Of a stretch of 64,000 nucleotides of DNA, positions 1 through 9,810 are shown piece by piece. Where the stretch lies: positions 310,001 through 374,000 of the forward strand of contig JANCYW010000004.1 in NCBI GenBank assembly GCA_026184775.1, read 5' to 3'. The stretch is from Cyanidium caldarium (lineage: Eukaryota > Rhodophyta > Bangiophyceae > Cyanidiales > Cyanidiaceae). Every line of letters begins with the position of its first letter. The stretch's first letter is position 1. The translations under genes were made by a program, and so were the position numbers. The notes under the pieces are model-generated. The model worked only from the letters and a program-made list of their open reading frames with translations. It had not been told where the DNA came from and did not search any database.

Positions 1-2
1 TC

Positions 3-3000
3 TTGGCGTGCATGGACGTCATTGTGCGAGCGCCGCCGCAAATGCACGAGCGAATCGACCGGTGGGCCACGGCATCAGCGGAGACCGCCGATTCAGCGCC
101 GAAGTTGCCTGAAGCGGACGACGACCGACTGGCGGACGGTGATATCGAGGGCGTGCGCCGGGCGCAGCAGGCGACGCTCCCGGCAGACGTGCGATGCATC
201 CGACCGATGTTGCTGCAATGCGCGCAGCTGGTGGCGGTGCTGGCGGAGCTGATGGCGCAGGCGGCCGGCATGTCCGATGTGCTGCTTCATCGCGCATGCC
301 ACGCTGGCGTAGCGATCATGCAGGGCGTGCTCAGCGTGCGGGAACGGATGCGCCGATGTTGGCCGGGCACTGGAGTAACGCAGTGCCTGGAGGGTCTGTG
401 GCGCCCATCGCTGCACCTGTTGAGCACCATCGCCCGTCGCAGCACCGAACAGGCAGCGTCGGTCTTGAGTGAGGCGCAGGGGTTGCTCACCACATTGTTC
501 CGCGAGCCCGAGTTGGATGCGGAGATGGCGCTGGCCGCGCCGACGGCCGCTCGCGTGCGGCTGTCCTCTATGCTGATGGTGGCGTTGACGCAAAACGCCG
601 GCGAGGAGACGTTGAAGACGGCGTCGGACACTTTGCGGCAATGTTCCTGCCGGATGCGCCACATCGTCTCAGAGGACAGTGGCGACGGGGCGCCCTGCGC
701 TGCCTGCAATACGGCACTGCAACATTTCGGCCAACAGGCCAGACAGATCCTGCAGCTGGTGAGCGTGTACTGGACGGAGCTGCTATTCCGCCTGGGTACC
801 TCGCTGCGTCGCTCGGCTTTCCGGGAGGGTCTGTTGCGCCTGACCGACGATGTGGAGATGGTGTTCCGTGTCGAGGCAGCTTGGCGCCCGGGCGCTCTGA
901 CGCTCTTTATGGTGCTCGCTCGGGCGCTCGATGCCGGTCTGCGAATGCAAGGCGCTCAGCGGGCGCCCGCGGGCCCGGTACTGCTAGAATGCGCCTGCCG
1001 CCTGATTCGCGCTGCCGGACAATTGCAGCGCCTGGCGGAGGCGGACTCGTCGAGCGGCGACCTCCGCACGGCGCTCTGTGGTCACTGGGTGCGGCAACAA
1101 CCACGCTGGCTGGTGTGTCTGATCGATGGCAGGGGCGAGCACGATTGGGCGCCGGTCGTTCTGCGGTCTATGCAGCATAGCGAGCCGGTTGCGGCCGCTG
1201 ATGGCCTGGCCAACGACCACGCCTCAGCAGCAGCGGCGGTCGCGCTGCTCATGACCGATGACGCTCCGGTGGCGCAGCTGCGGTACACCGCCATCGATGC
1301 CATCCCGCGTGCGCTGTCGTCTCCGCTGGCGACGGCGCGCCGACGCGCCTTGCGTTGTTTGCAGCTGCTGCTGGACGCGGACGTGGCGCCGAAAAAGCAC
1401 CTTGAAGCATCCGCTGCGGAGTCGACGGCGGATTCAGAGCGCCTCTCGAGAGCATCCTCGTTCACCGCCCCGATGATTGATGTGGTGCAGGCCTGCTGCC
1501 TGGACGTGTCGCCGCAAGTGCGGGAGACGGCGGTGGAGCTGTTGTGTCTGATGCTGGCGGAGCGCGACGTATCGCCCGCCAGCGAGCGACTGCTGCTGGG
1601 GCGCCTTCGCGACGTCTCCACGGCAGTGCGCCGGAGAGCGTTGCTCGGTGTGGCGCAGCTGTTGCGCAACCGCGTCGGTCGTCGGTCGGCCGACGGCGAC
1701 CCGGTGGGCGATGGCGGTGAGAGCGTGGCCTGCGCGCATCTGCTGCTGCGCCTGAAAGATCCGGCAGCCAGCATCCAACAGTTGGCACAGGTGGCACTCT
1801 GGGAAGTGCTGCTCGGCGAGACCGACTGGAGCTGGCGGCAACGCAGCGTTCAAAATCATGACGTCTACGCCTTTGCGGAGGAGGTAGAGGAGGAGGCCGG
1901 CACTCTGTGGGCGACCGGCGCCAGGGCGTACGCGCTACCGCCGCGAACGTCGACGGCGGCGGCCAGAGCGTTGCTGGTGGCCAGCCGTACCTCGTTCGCC
2001 AGCAGCAGCATGGCACGACTGCTGGGCGCTTTCCAAGGGCTGGCGCGTTACGCTCCCGGCAGCCATGCGGAGCTGGCCGGGCAGCTGTTCCAACGGCTGC
2101 TGACCGATGGGCATGCGTTGTTGCTGACGCGGGCCGAAGCCGAGGACGCGGCGCGGTATCTGTTCGGTCGCGGCGCTTACGGATTGTTGGAGGCGCTCGG
2201 TGCTCTGGATGCCTCGCTCTGCACGGCGTACGCTCCCGCCATCCTGTCGCAAGTGTTGGCGCATCTGGCGGCGCTCACGGCTGCGGATACCGAGTCGAGC
2301 GTCGTCGATGCGTTGTTACCGCAGCTGCGTCTACTGCGCGCCGCCCTGCCGTACGCGCCCCAGGTGTTATCGCTCGAAGGCGGTCGCCTGGAACAGGTGT
2401 TGCAGCAGGCGCTCTTCTCATTGCCGTTGTCGGCCGAACGCCTGGCGCACGAGATCGCCTTGTGTCTGTGCGCACTGCATCAGTTGGCTGCCGAGGCGTG
2501 TGCCGAATGGGCCCGGGACCATGAATCCGCCGCGCAACGCTGCGCCCGAGCGATGTGGGCACACCTGGCCGCCCAGCACAGCGAATGGACCGCGCTGGAG
2601 GTGAAAGCTGCGGACATCGGCGAGCGGGTGGCGACCGTGGCGGTGGCGGCCGTGCGCCTCGGCAAGCTGCTGCGATATCTAACGCATGACGTCGAAGATA
2701 TTGCGGCACCGTTTGTGCAGATCGTGAACGAGATGTTGACGGTGACGCTAGAGACCGCGAAGGCAGAAGACTCCCCGGTCGCACTGCAACTTCAAGCGCC
2801 ACTGTTGGAGGCGCTCCTGCAGGTGGCCCATTGGCGGCGAGAATGTTTGCTGCGGCTGCATCCGCTGTTGCACACGGTGCTGAGTGGCGCCGGCGGGGAA
2901 CACGCGGCGCCCGGCAGCGTGCACCGCGGTGCGCCGCTGGTGGTGTTGGAGCATTTGCGAATGATGCTGCAGGCGCAGCGACCACGTGACCGGAATGATA

Positions 3001-4226
3001 CGCCGGGTAGACGAGATGACGGCGATGCGGGATGTAACGACTGCCGCCGCCGCCAACGTCGAACTGGATCGCGGTCGCGCGTGCAGCCTGCCCGTCGGCG
3101 CTTCCTGGAGCCAGCGCCCGATCGTGCGGCGGACCAAGACGCCAATGTGGTGGCCGGCGTTGTGCAGTCGCTGTTGCCGGCGCTGCTGCAGTATCTACGC
3201 CACGAGGCACCGACGCAACCGGCCGCGCGGCAACAGGGTGCGCTGCTGTTGGAGGCGATGGTGATGGAGGGCACGGCGCTGCCGTCGGCACTCATTCCGC
3301 AGCTGATGGCGTTGAGCATGGCCGGGGTGGAATGTGAACCGGTGCGCTCCGAAGAAGACGCGGCGCTGCTGCCGGCAGCTGCCACTGCTACGGCCTACGA
3401 GGCGGCGCGCCAGGCGCTGGCGTATCTCAGCCTGCGCCATGCCGAGGCGCTGGTGTCGAGTCTGGAGGCCGGCATGCGGGAGGCGCACGCGTTCGTGTGG
3501 CGCCGGCAGAGGCAATCAGAGGATGTTCCAGCGTTGTGTGCGACGACGCTGATGCAGCGCCCGCCGCGGCACGCGTTATGCGGCGTGATCGACTTGCTGC
3601 GGAGACGTCCCCAGCGTCACAAGGCGCTGCGGGCGCTGGTGTCGCTCATGGGCCAGCACCAGGAGGACGTGTCGCATGCCGAGGCGCTATCGTTCGTGCA
3701 ATTTGTGGCGCTGCTGTTGGCCACGCTGGTGCGGCCGCTGACGGCGGGTGGCGGTGATCGGCGCCGACGTTGCCGCGCGGATCGCCAGGTAGTGCTGCAG
3801 GCGCTGGAGGAGGCGGGCAGCGCAGTGGAGATGATGCTGGACCCGGTGGTCTTTGCGGACGATGTGGAGGTGAGCGCCGATGACGGCGAGTTGTTGTACA
3901 TCCGCCGCGCTCTGCTCATTCAGCGCCTGCGCGGATACCTGCAGGGCCGAGACGCGGCCTATGCAGAGGGCGCCGAGGGCGACGCTGCCGCCGTCGAACC
4001 CGCGATGACCACCTTTACGGAGCTGCTGCAGTGTGGTGCACCCGATCAGACGGTGGCGGCATTTCGCGCCAGCATCGCTGGTGCCATCTCCCTGGGAAAG
4101 ACTCGGGTATCGCGCTCGGCGCCGGCCTCCTCTGCATCCGACCCCGAAGACGGCTGGTCGGCCAGCGATACCGATACGTCCGGCGCCTCCAGTGACGAGG
4201 ATCAGCTTGTCGATGAAGCCGCTTGA
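3..4226 (+). CDS. SCC2: Cohesin loader subunit Scc2/NIPBL-like HEAT-repeat protein, 5'-partial
   Basis: The product should load the cohesin ring onto chromatin together with Scc4. The reading frame is open at the left edge and the first in-frame ATG is at 12, so the gene probably continues upstream. Residues about 415-600 hold back-to-back HEAT repeats with the family's pattern: a repeat ending VSPQVRETAVELL followed by one ending VSTAVRRRALLGV, matching the NIPBL block in which 'SVREAAVELL' and 'SVRKRVIKIL' repeats follow each other. Near residue 1095 the segment ALIPQLMALSMAGVE, then a helix ending EAGMREAHAF, corresponds to the C-terminal NIPBL hook region. The tail is acidic and Ser-rich. 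An Arg-rich stretch near residues 994-1040 looks unlike the rest (see findings). Other HEAT proteins such as condensin subunits were considered; the repeat pairing favours Scc2. Confidence 0.72.
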   Translation: MACMDVIVRAPPQMHERIDRWATASAETADSAPKLPEADDDRLADGDIEGVRRAQQATLPADVRCIRPMLLQCAQLVAVLAELMAQAAGMSDVLLHRACHAGVAIMQGVLSVRERMRRCWPGTGVTQCLEGLWRPSLHLLSTIARRSTEQAASVLSEAQGLLTTLFREPELDAEMALAAPTAARVRLSSMLMVALTQNAGEETLKTASDTLRQCSCRMRHIVSEDSGDGAPCAACNTALQHFGQQARQILQLVSVYWTELLFRLGTSLRRSAFREGLLRLTDDVEMVFRVEAAWRPGALTLFMVLARALDAGLRMQGAQRAPAGPVLLECACRLIRAAGQLQRLAEADSSSGDLRTALCGHWVRQQPRWLVCLIDGRGEHDWAPVVLRSMQHSEPVAAADGLANDHASAAAAVALLMTDDAPVAQLRYTAIDAIPRALSSPLATARRRALRCLQLLLDADVAPKKHLEASAAESTADSERLSRASSFTAPMIDVVQACCLDVSPQVRETAVELLCLMLAERDVSPASERLLLGRLRDVSTAVRRRALLGVAQLLRNRVGRRSADGDPVGDGGESVACAHLLLRLKDPAASIQQLAQVALWEVLLGETDWSWRQRSVQNHDVYAFAEEVEEEAGTLWATGARAYALPPRTSTAAARALLVASRTSFASSSMARLLGAFQGLARYAPGSHAELAGQLFQRLLTDGHALLLTRAEAEDAARYLFGRGAYGLLEALGALDASLCTAYAPAILSQVLAHLAALTAADTESSVVDALLPQLRLLRAALPYAPQVLSLEGGRLEQVLQQALFSLPLSAERLAHEIALCLCALHQLAAEACAEWARDHESAAQRCARAMWAHLAAQHSEWTALEVKAADIGERVATVAVAAVRLGKLLRYLTHDVEDIAAPFVQIVNEMLTVTLETAKAEDSPVALQLQAPLLEALLQVAHWRRECLLRLHPLLHTVLSGAGGEHAAPGSVHRGAPLVVLEHLRMMLQAQRPRDRNDTPGRRDDGDAGCNDCRRRQRRTGSRSRVQPARRRFLEPAPDRAADQDANVVAGVVQSLLPALLQYLRHEAPTQPAARQQGALLLEAMVMEGTALPSALIPQLMALSMAGVECEPVRSEEDAALLPAAATATAYEAARQALAYLSLRHAEALVSSLEAGMREAHAFVWRRQRQSEDVPALCATTLMQRPPRHALCGVIDLLRRRPQRHKALRALVSLMGQHQEDVSHAEALSFVQFVALLLATLVRPLTAGGGDRRRRCRADRQVVLQALEEAGSAVEMMLDPVVFADDVEVSADDGELLYIRRALLIQRLRGYLQGRDAAYAEGAEGDAAAVEPAMTTFTELLQCGAPDQTVAAFRASIAGAISLGKTRVSRSAPASSASDPEDGWSASDTDTSGASSDEDQLVDEAA

Positions 4227-4318
4227 TATGATGTATCGTATTGCGTAGGCGTCTTCGGTTTTGCAAGACACGCCGGAGCGCTCCTAAACGACCACAAGCA
4301 ACCACCATGCCACTGGTC

Positions 4319-4342
4319 TTACGTGCCCCCGCCGCCCGACGA

Positions 4343-4373
<31 letters not shown>

Positions 4374-4561
4374 GGCTGCTGCTTGCGCTGGGCGGCTTCA
4401 GCCAGTTTGCGGCGCATGATCTCCGCGTCCCGCTCTCGCTGGTTCACCAAGCTCTGCGTGGCGTTCTTGCCATCCTTGTCCTTCTTCTTGCCCGCGCCCG
4501 CTCGCTCAGCCCGCTTACGCGCCCGCTCCCTGTCCACGTCGCGCCGATTGCCTCGGGTCAT
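4319..4561 (-). CDS. SERF/4F5-family small basic protein
   Basis: This 80-residue protein begins MTRGNRRD, the hallmark start of the SERF (small EDRK-rich factor) family, and continues with the family's alternating Arg/Lys/Glu helix and the segment QRERDAEIMRRKLAEAA. SERF proteins are small, disordered, RNA-binding and modify amyloid formation. The C-terminal part carries a polyglutamine run encoded by a CTG/CAG triplet tract, then a Gly run before the stop. The ATG lies at 4561. The gene is convergent with the SCC2-like gene (92 bp between stops) and divergent from DNA ligase I, sharing about 260 bp of upstream DNA. Length and composition match the family. Confidence 0.82.
4343..4371. repeat. 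CTG/CAG trinucleotide tract (about 9.7 copies)
   Basis: A pure CTG run lies inside the SERF-like gene on the opposite strand, where it encodes a glutamine run. Such tracts vary in copy number by replication slippage. Confidence 0.9.
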
Positions 4562-4821
4562 GAAGGTGAGGAAACGATGAAATCACGACAGGCAGAGCTG
4601 ATCAAGATTGCCGAGGTGGAGGTAGCGCGGAAAAGGCGTCCCCGGGCGGTCTGGTTATCGAATGAGGTGTCTACTGCGGCGCGGCACGTGCACCTGCGAG
4701 CGATACCGAGAACGCTCGCGCGCGCACACACACACGCGGCGAGAATTCAGATCGCGTGGGCGCGCACATCGCCGATGCCCGGGACGTGGGGCACGTACGA
4801 GGACGACTGGAGCGAGAGGAT

Positions 4822-7212
4822 ATGGCCAGAGGGAGGCAGCGCCGACGAATTGTGGAAGATGAGGACAATGAGGAGGAATTGGTGGGACAGTCGGGACTGG
4901 AGGGTGGTGTGGACACTGAGGCAAACGCGCAACCCTTGGTGGCGGGAACACCGGAACGAGGCGATAAGGTGATCAAGCGGGCGCGTCAGGCGGATATCAC
5001 CGAGTTGCTCGGTGCGTACAGCCCCAAAGCAGCACCGGGCGGCAAGAGTGAAGCGGTGTCGTCCGCGGTTCAGGAAGCGAACGGGAGCAGCACCGAAACG
5101 GGGAACGCCGCGCCCGCTGAAGATGGTGACGTTGAGGCACGCCCGTCTCAGACGCACACCGCCACCAAGAGGACTTGTCGATCTCGTTCTGCCGCTGTTG
5201 GTACTGCTGAAACATCTGAGGCGGACGACACAGCGGCGTCGGGTCTGTTTACGGCGTTGGCCACATCCGATCTGGAGCCGCGAGCGGCGACCACCTGGTC
5301 GGCGGGCACACCGGTGCCGTACGCCTTTTTGGCGGCGGCGTTTGAACGTATGAGCAACACCATGTCGCGCATTGAGCTGACACAGCAGCTGTGCGATGCC
5401 TTTCGCTGCATCATGGAGAGCACTCCGGAGGACCTGCTGCCAGCGGTGTATCTGGTGATCAATCGGCTGGCGCCGGCGCACGAGGGGTTGGAAATCGGCG
5501 TGGGCGATGCGTTGCTGTTACAAGCGCTGGCCGCGGCCACCGGGCGCAAGCTGGCGCTGTTGAAGGAGCAGTACCGCCAGACTGGCGATTTGGGCGATGT
5601 GGCGGCGCATTCGCGCACGACCCAGCGCACCATGTTCAGCACGCCGCCGCTGACGGTGCGCGGCGTGTACCACGAGTTTTTATGTATCGCGCGCGCCTCG
5701 GGGCGTGCCATGCAAGAGGAGAAGAAACGCCGCATCCAGAAATTGCTGGTGTCGGCCAAGGAGCTGGAGGCCAAGTTTTTGGCCCGCGCCCTGCAGGGCA
5801 AACTGCGCATCCGGTTGGCGGACAAGACCGTCATCACTGCGCTGGCGGCGGCGTTTGTGTGGTACGGGGATGCCGCGCGCGGGCACGCACCGCCGGCGGC
5901 AGTGCGCATCGAATCCAGCACGCTGTTACTGAAGCGGGTGTACAACGAGTGCCCGTCATGGAATCGCATCATCGACACGCTGTTGCAGCTGCGCGATATC
6001 GACGAGCGCTTGGCGGAGCACTGTCGCCTCACGCCGGGCCTGCCGGTGTTGCCCATGTTGGCCAAACCGTGCAAGTCGGTGGCGGAGGTGTTGACGCGCC
6101 TGGAGGGCGTGCCCTTCTCCTGTGAATACAAGTACGATGGGGAGCGAGCGCAGATTCACCGCGTCGCCGACGGCCGTTTCCACATCTACTCCCGCAACTG
6201 CGAAGATCACACCGGCAAGTATCCGGATCTGGCGGCGCAACTGCCGCGGGCACTGCGAGCGGCGCTGGCCGACGCCCAGTTCATCCTGGATGCCGAGGTG
6301 GTGGCGTACGATCGCGACGCCAAGCGCACTTTGCCCTTTCAGCAGATCCAACACCGTGCCCGCAAGAACGTGCTGCTGGACGACATCAAGACCCGGGTGT
6401 GCCTGTTCGCCTTTGATTTGCTCTACCTGGACGGCCGCTCGTTGACGCGATGTCCGCTGGCGGAGCGTCGGCGCCTGCTGCGCGACACGTTCCAGGTGGT
6501 GCCGGGCGAGTTTATGTTCGCCGAGTCCAGCGACCTGATTGACGGGGAGCATATCCAGGAGTTCATGGACGAAGCGATGCGGCACTCGTGTGAGGGCCTG
6601 ATGGTGAAGGCGCTAGACGGGGCGCACTCCACGTACGAGCCGGCCAACCGCACGCAGAACTGGCTCAAACTGAAGAAAGACTACCTCAGCGGGGTGGGCG
6701 ACACGCTCGACCTGGTGCCCATCGGGGCGTATTATGGGCGCGGCAAGCGCGTCGGGTGGTTCGGCTCGTACCTGCTGGCGTGTTACAATGCCGACACGGA
6801 GACGTTCGAAGCGGTGACCAAAGTGGGCACCGGATTCTCCGAAGAGCAGCTGGCCGAGCTGTATCAGCAGCACTCCACGCATGTGTTGGAGGCGCCGCGA
6901 CCCTACTACGCCTACAGCGAGCAGACCCGACCGGATGTGTGGTTGGAGACGTGGCAGGTGTGGGAGATTCAGTGCGCCGACTTGTCGCTATCGCCGGCTT
7001 ACCTGGCCGGCATGAGCCACGTGCAGGAGGGCAAGGGCATCTCGGTGCGTTTTCCGCGGTTGGTGCGCATTCGGAACGACAAGGAGTCGGAGGAGGCCAC
7101 CACCAGTGAGCAGTTGGTGGAGATGTACGTGGCGCAGTTTCAGCATGCGACGAGGGCAGAAGAAGAAGAGGGATCGGAGGCGGTCACCGAGGACGAAGAG
7201 GGAGACGCGTAA
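4822..7212 (+). CDS. LIG1: ATP-dependent DNA ligase I
   Basis: The enzyme seals nicks between Okazaki fragments and in excision repair through a lysine-AMP intermediate. The adenylation motif KYDGERAQIH places the catalytic lysine at residue 437. The later motifs EGLMVKA and WLKLKKDYL and the C-terminal OB-fold region follow in the usual order. Upstream, roughly residues 150-400 form the helical DNA-binding domain of eukaryotic ligase I. The ATG at 4822 gives 796 residues, a little shorter than the human enzyme because the disordered N-terminus is short. The open frame continues upstream only through non-ATG codons. Residues 56-63 (QADITELL) resemble a PCNA-interacting box but lack its aromatic pair. 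The C-terminus is acidic. It is convergent with the MFSD1-like gene, 91 bp apart. Confidence 0.95.
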   Translation: MARGRQRRRIVEDEDNEEELVGQSGLEGGVDTEANAQPLVAGTPERGDKVIKRARQADITELLGAYSPKAAPGGKSEAVSSAVQEANGSSTETGNAAPAEDGDVEARPSQTHTATKRTCRSRSAAVGTAETSEADDTAASGLFTALATSDLEPRAATTWSAGTPVPYAFLAAAFERMSNTMSRIELTQQLCDAFRCIMESTPEDLLPAVYLVINRLAPAHEGLEIGVGDALLLQALAAATGRKLALLKEQYRQTGDLGDVAAHSRTTQRTMFSTPPLTVRGVYHEFLCIARASGRAMQEEKKRRIQKLLVSAKELEAKFLARALQGKLRIRLADKTVITALAAAFVWYGDAARGHAPPAAVRIESSTLLLKRVYNECPSWNRIIDTLLQLRDIDERLAEHCRLTPGLPVLPMLAKPCKSVAEVLTRLEGVPFSCEYKYDGERAQIHRVADGRFHIYSRNCEDHTGKYPDLAAQLPRALRAALADAQFILDAEVVAYDRDAKRTLPFQQIQHRARKNVLLDDIKTRVCLFAFDLLYLDGRSLTRCPLAERRRLLRDTFQVVPGEFMFAESSDLIDGEHIQEFMDEAMRHSCEGLMVKALDGAHSTYEPANRTQNWLKLKKDYLSGVGDTLDLVPIGAYYGRGKRVGWFGSYLLACYNADTETFEAVTKVGTGFSEEQLAELYQQHSTHVLEAPRPYYAYSEQTRPDVWLETWQVWEIQCADLSLSPAYLAGMSHVQEGKGISVRFPRLVRIRNDKESEEATTSEQLVEMYVAQFQHATRAEEEEGSEAVTEDEEGDA

Positions 7213-7303
7213 GACGCGGTTGCGCCATGCCTCGACGTGTTTCGGGGCGTTGTCGCGATGCTCGACTATGCCACCCTCACTCCTGTCTCTGCTGCCTCTG
7301 CAT

Positions 7304-9472
7304 TTAGGAGCTCCTATTCGACCGATCGACGGGAGACTCTTTCCACGAACGATGCAGCAGCGAACTGCTGGGCGGTCGCCGTGGCAGCGGTGGCGGCTGC
7401 GGCTGCCCTTCGATACTGCGCCCGCTGCCGGGCGACGGCGTCGGGCTGGCCGATGCCATCGGCGTCGACAGACGCGTAGCGCTGGGCACGACCATTCCCG
7501 GCGAGCGGGCCGGACTGGCGGATACAATCGGCGCGGCGGGCGGCGTAGCGCTACCTCTGGGTGTCGTCGTCATCGCCGCGGAGATGCCGGTCGGTCGCTG
7601 CAAGCTCTCCGGGCGCGGCAGGCGCACGCCCGCCTCGGCAGCCTTGCGTTGCACGTCGGGATGCGCGATGCCCAGGCGCGCATACAGATCACGCCGTCGC
7701 ATGCCCATTTCACCCTCGCCCAATCGCCGGTAATACGCTCGCCGCACCGTGTCGATCGCTTGCGGCGAAATCAGCACATACACTGGCACGTATAACGGCA
7801 CGTAATCCACCGCCAGACCGGCGGCAATCAACTGGCGCCGCAGTTCGGCCTCGTCTGCTGGCTCCGGTGGTAGCACCCGATTCACCCGGCCGCCGTGGTG
7901 CACCCAGTCGTCCAAGTTCCACCACACCGCCAGCACCGCCGCCACCGCCGATACCCCGGCAAACACCTTCATGACGTAGTCGTAACCGAAATCGTCCACG
8001 GTGCGACCCACGAAAATGCTGGCCGTGCTGGTGCCGAAATTCTGCAACGCCTGCGCCACACCCAACGCGGTGCCCAGCGATGCGGCCGGCACCACCAGCG
8101 TCATCGACGGCCAGAGTGAGCTGGACACGCCGCTGAACGCCAGCCCCAGCGTCAGCATAGAGAGCAGCGGTATCCGCGGGAACAGCGCCGGATTGCCGTG
8201 CGCGTTGTGCGTACCGAGGGTGCGAAACGACAGCGTGCTGAGCGCGCATGACGTCAGCAGGAAAATGCCCCGCAAGCCGACCTGATCGAACGAGCGACCC
8301 AGCAGCGGCGCCATAAACATGGATATGTCGTACACCAGCGACACCAGGAAGCCGGAGTACTCGCGTGACGCTCCGTATCGCCAGTGGAAAAAGTCGCCGC
8401 CGACGGCGATGAAGGAGAACACGGTCGAGTAGGCCAGCATGCCGATCAGCGAACACAGCCAAAACGACAGACCGAGCTGCAGCGGCGAGCGCGGCGGCGG
8501 CGTTCGGGCGCTACCCCTCTGCGGGCGCTCCGGCGGTTCGGAGGTTGCGGTGGAGGGGCCGGCATCGCCCGAGGCGGTCGTCGTCTCTCGTATGCCATCC
8601 TCCAGTTCCATGGCCATACTGCCGGTGGCCTCCTCCTCCTCCTCCTCCTCCACAGAATCTACCCTATACCGCCATGCTTGCGCCGACGGCGGCGACTCGC
8701 GCGCTCTACACTGTTCAGCGTACCGATCGAGGCACACAAACACCGACGCCGCCGCGATGGACAGGGTGCAGATGAGCGCGCCCACCGCGAACGCGCCGCT
8801 CAAACCGACCACGCCGTGCACGTACGGCAGCGTGTTGAAACTCAGTATGCTGCCGATGCGCGACACCGTCAGGCTGAAACCGAACGCCATGGCCAGCTCG
8901 TGCCCGGCAAACCAGCGGCTCACGATGGTGGATTGGCACACGTTCAGCGACTCGCCGCCGATGCCGAACACGAACCGACCCACCAGCAGCAGCCAGTACC
9001 ATCGCAGCGTCACCGCGGCCGTCATAATCAGCTGGCCCACCAGCACCAACAGCGTTAATGCCACCGCCGACTTGCGGTTGCCGTAGCGATCGATCAGCAG
9101 GCCGCCCACGAACACCATCACCGTGTTCGGCCAAGAGTACAGCGACACCAGCAGATTGTACCGAAAGGACGTCAAGTGCAAGTCCGCGGTAATGTCCGTC
9201 ACCAGTGCGCCCGGAGTGTCGTAGCAAAAGTACAGGCCAAAGGTGAGCACGCACGCCACCGTCAACACCGCGTTGCGGTAGAGCGCGTCGGACGGGCGCA
9301 CTCGGCGCCCGCTCCACCGGGAGGCGGCCGGAGAAGAGGCGGAGAATGGGGCAGAGGCATCGTCCACCTTGGCGATACTGCCATAGGACGCCACATTTCT
9401 CATGGCTCCACCTGCTGTCAGTGAAGTTTCCAACGAGGCATGCTCGGCGGTAGGGTTTGCGGCGAGCGACAT
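7304..9472 (-). CDS. MFSD1-like major facilitator superfamily transporter
   Basis: A 12-helix MFS carrier. The first half shows the MFSD1 hallmarks: a YFCYDTPGAL segment at the end of helix 1, YSWPNTVMVFVGG with the following LIDRYGNR loop, and GRFVFGIGGESL, all close to animal MFSD1, which in mammals exports dipeptides from lysosomes. The vacuolar or lysosomal location and substrate here are inferred from the family only. The central loop (about residues 270-350) is long and has a glutamate run encoded by a CTC tract. The cytosolic tail after about residue 590 is rich in Ser, Pro and Thr. The ATG at 9472 is the natural start. It is divergent from the TauE/SafE gene. Confidence 0.85.
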   Translation of the reverse strand: MSLAANPTAEHASLETSLTAGGAMRNVASYGSIAKVDDASAPFSASSPAASRWSGRRVRPSDALYRNAVLTVACVLTFGLYFCYDTPGALVTDITADLHLTSFRYNLLVSLYSWPNTVMVFVGGLLIDRYGNRKSAVALTLLVLVGQLIMTAAVTLRWYWLLLVGRFVFGIGGESLNVCQSTIVSRWFAGHELAMAFGFSLTVSRIGSILSFNTLPYVHGVVGLSGAFAVGALICTLSIAAASVFVCLDRYAEQCRARESPPSAQAWRYRVDSVEEEEEEEATGSMAMELEDGIRETTTASGDAGPSTATSEPPERPQRGSARTPPPRSPLQLGLSFWLCSLIGMLAYSTVFSFIAVGGDFFHWRYGASREYSGFLVSLVYDISMFMAPLLGRSFDQVGLRGIFLLTSCALSTLSFRTLGTHNAHGNPALFPRIPLLSMLTLGLAFSGVSSSLWPSMTLVVPAASLGTALGVAQALQNFGTSTASIFVGRTVDDFGYDYVMKVFAGVSAVAAVLAVWWNLDDWVHHGGRVNRVLPPEPADEAELRRQLIAAGLAVDYVPLYVPVYVLISPQAIDTVRRAYYRRLGEGEMGMRRRDLYARLGIAHPDVQRKAAEAGVRLPRPESLQRPTGISAAMTTTPRGSATPPAAPIVSASPARSPGMVVPSATRLSTPMASASPTPSPGSGRSIEGQPQPPPLPRRPPSSSLLHRSWKESPVDRSNRSS
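8633..8653. repeat. CTC trinucleotide tract in the MFSD1-like central loop
   Basis: A run of about seven CTC units, read on the minus strand as glutamates in the cytosolic loop between the two halves of the carrier. Confidence 0.8.
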
Positions 9473-9810
9473 CGCCTCGACGGGCCGCTCGGAGGCGTTT
9501 GCGGATGCGGTGGCGGCCGTCGGTGAACGAAGGGCGCCAGGACGTGGTGAGGAGGAAGTGTGTGCTGCGCAGGAAACGGAGGGAGGTGTTGGGCGGGCCA
9601 GAAGCTCTTTCTGGAGAGTGTACTATTCGCTCAGGTGTTGAATGCGCGCCCCAGAGCGGCCTGGTGATCGGTTCGGTCGGTCACATGAGCGAGCGCTGGC
9701 TCGCAGACCCGCCGGGAGGGCGGTCAGTCGAGGGTGACCCCATGAACGGAACGCCGCTTCGAATGAGCGACTCTGTGGAGCGAAGAACGAGATACTACGA
9801 ATCCACCAGG

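Noticed and set aside
4756-4821. GTG start for DNA ligase I and similar non-ATG starts at several genes
   Set aside because: Eukaryotic genes start at ATG; the next in-frame ATG fits family lengths in each case.
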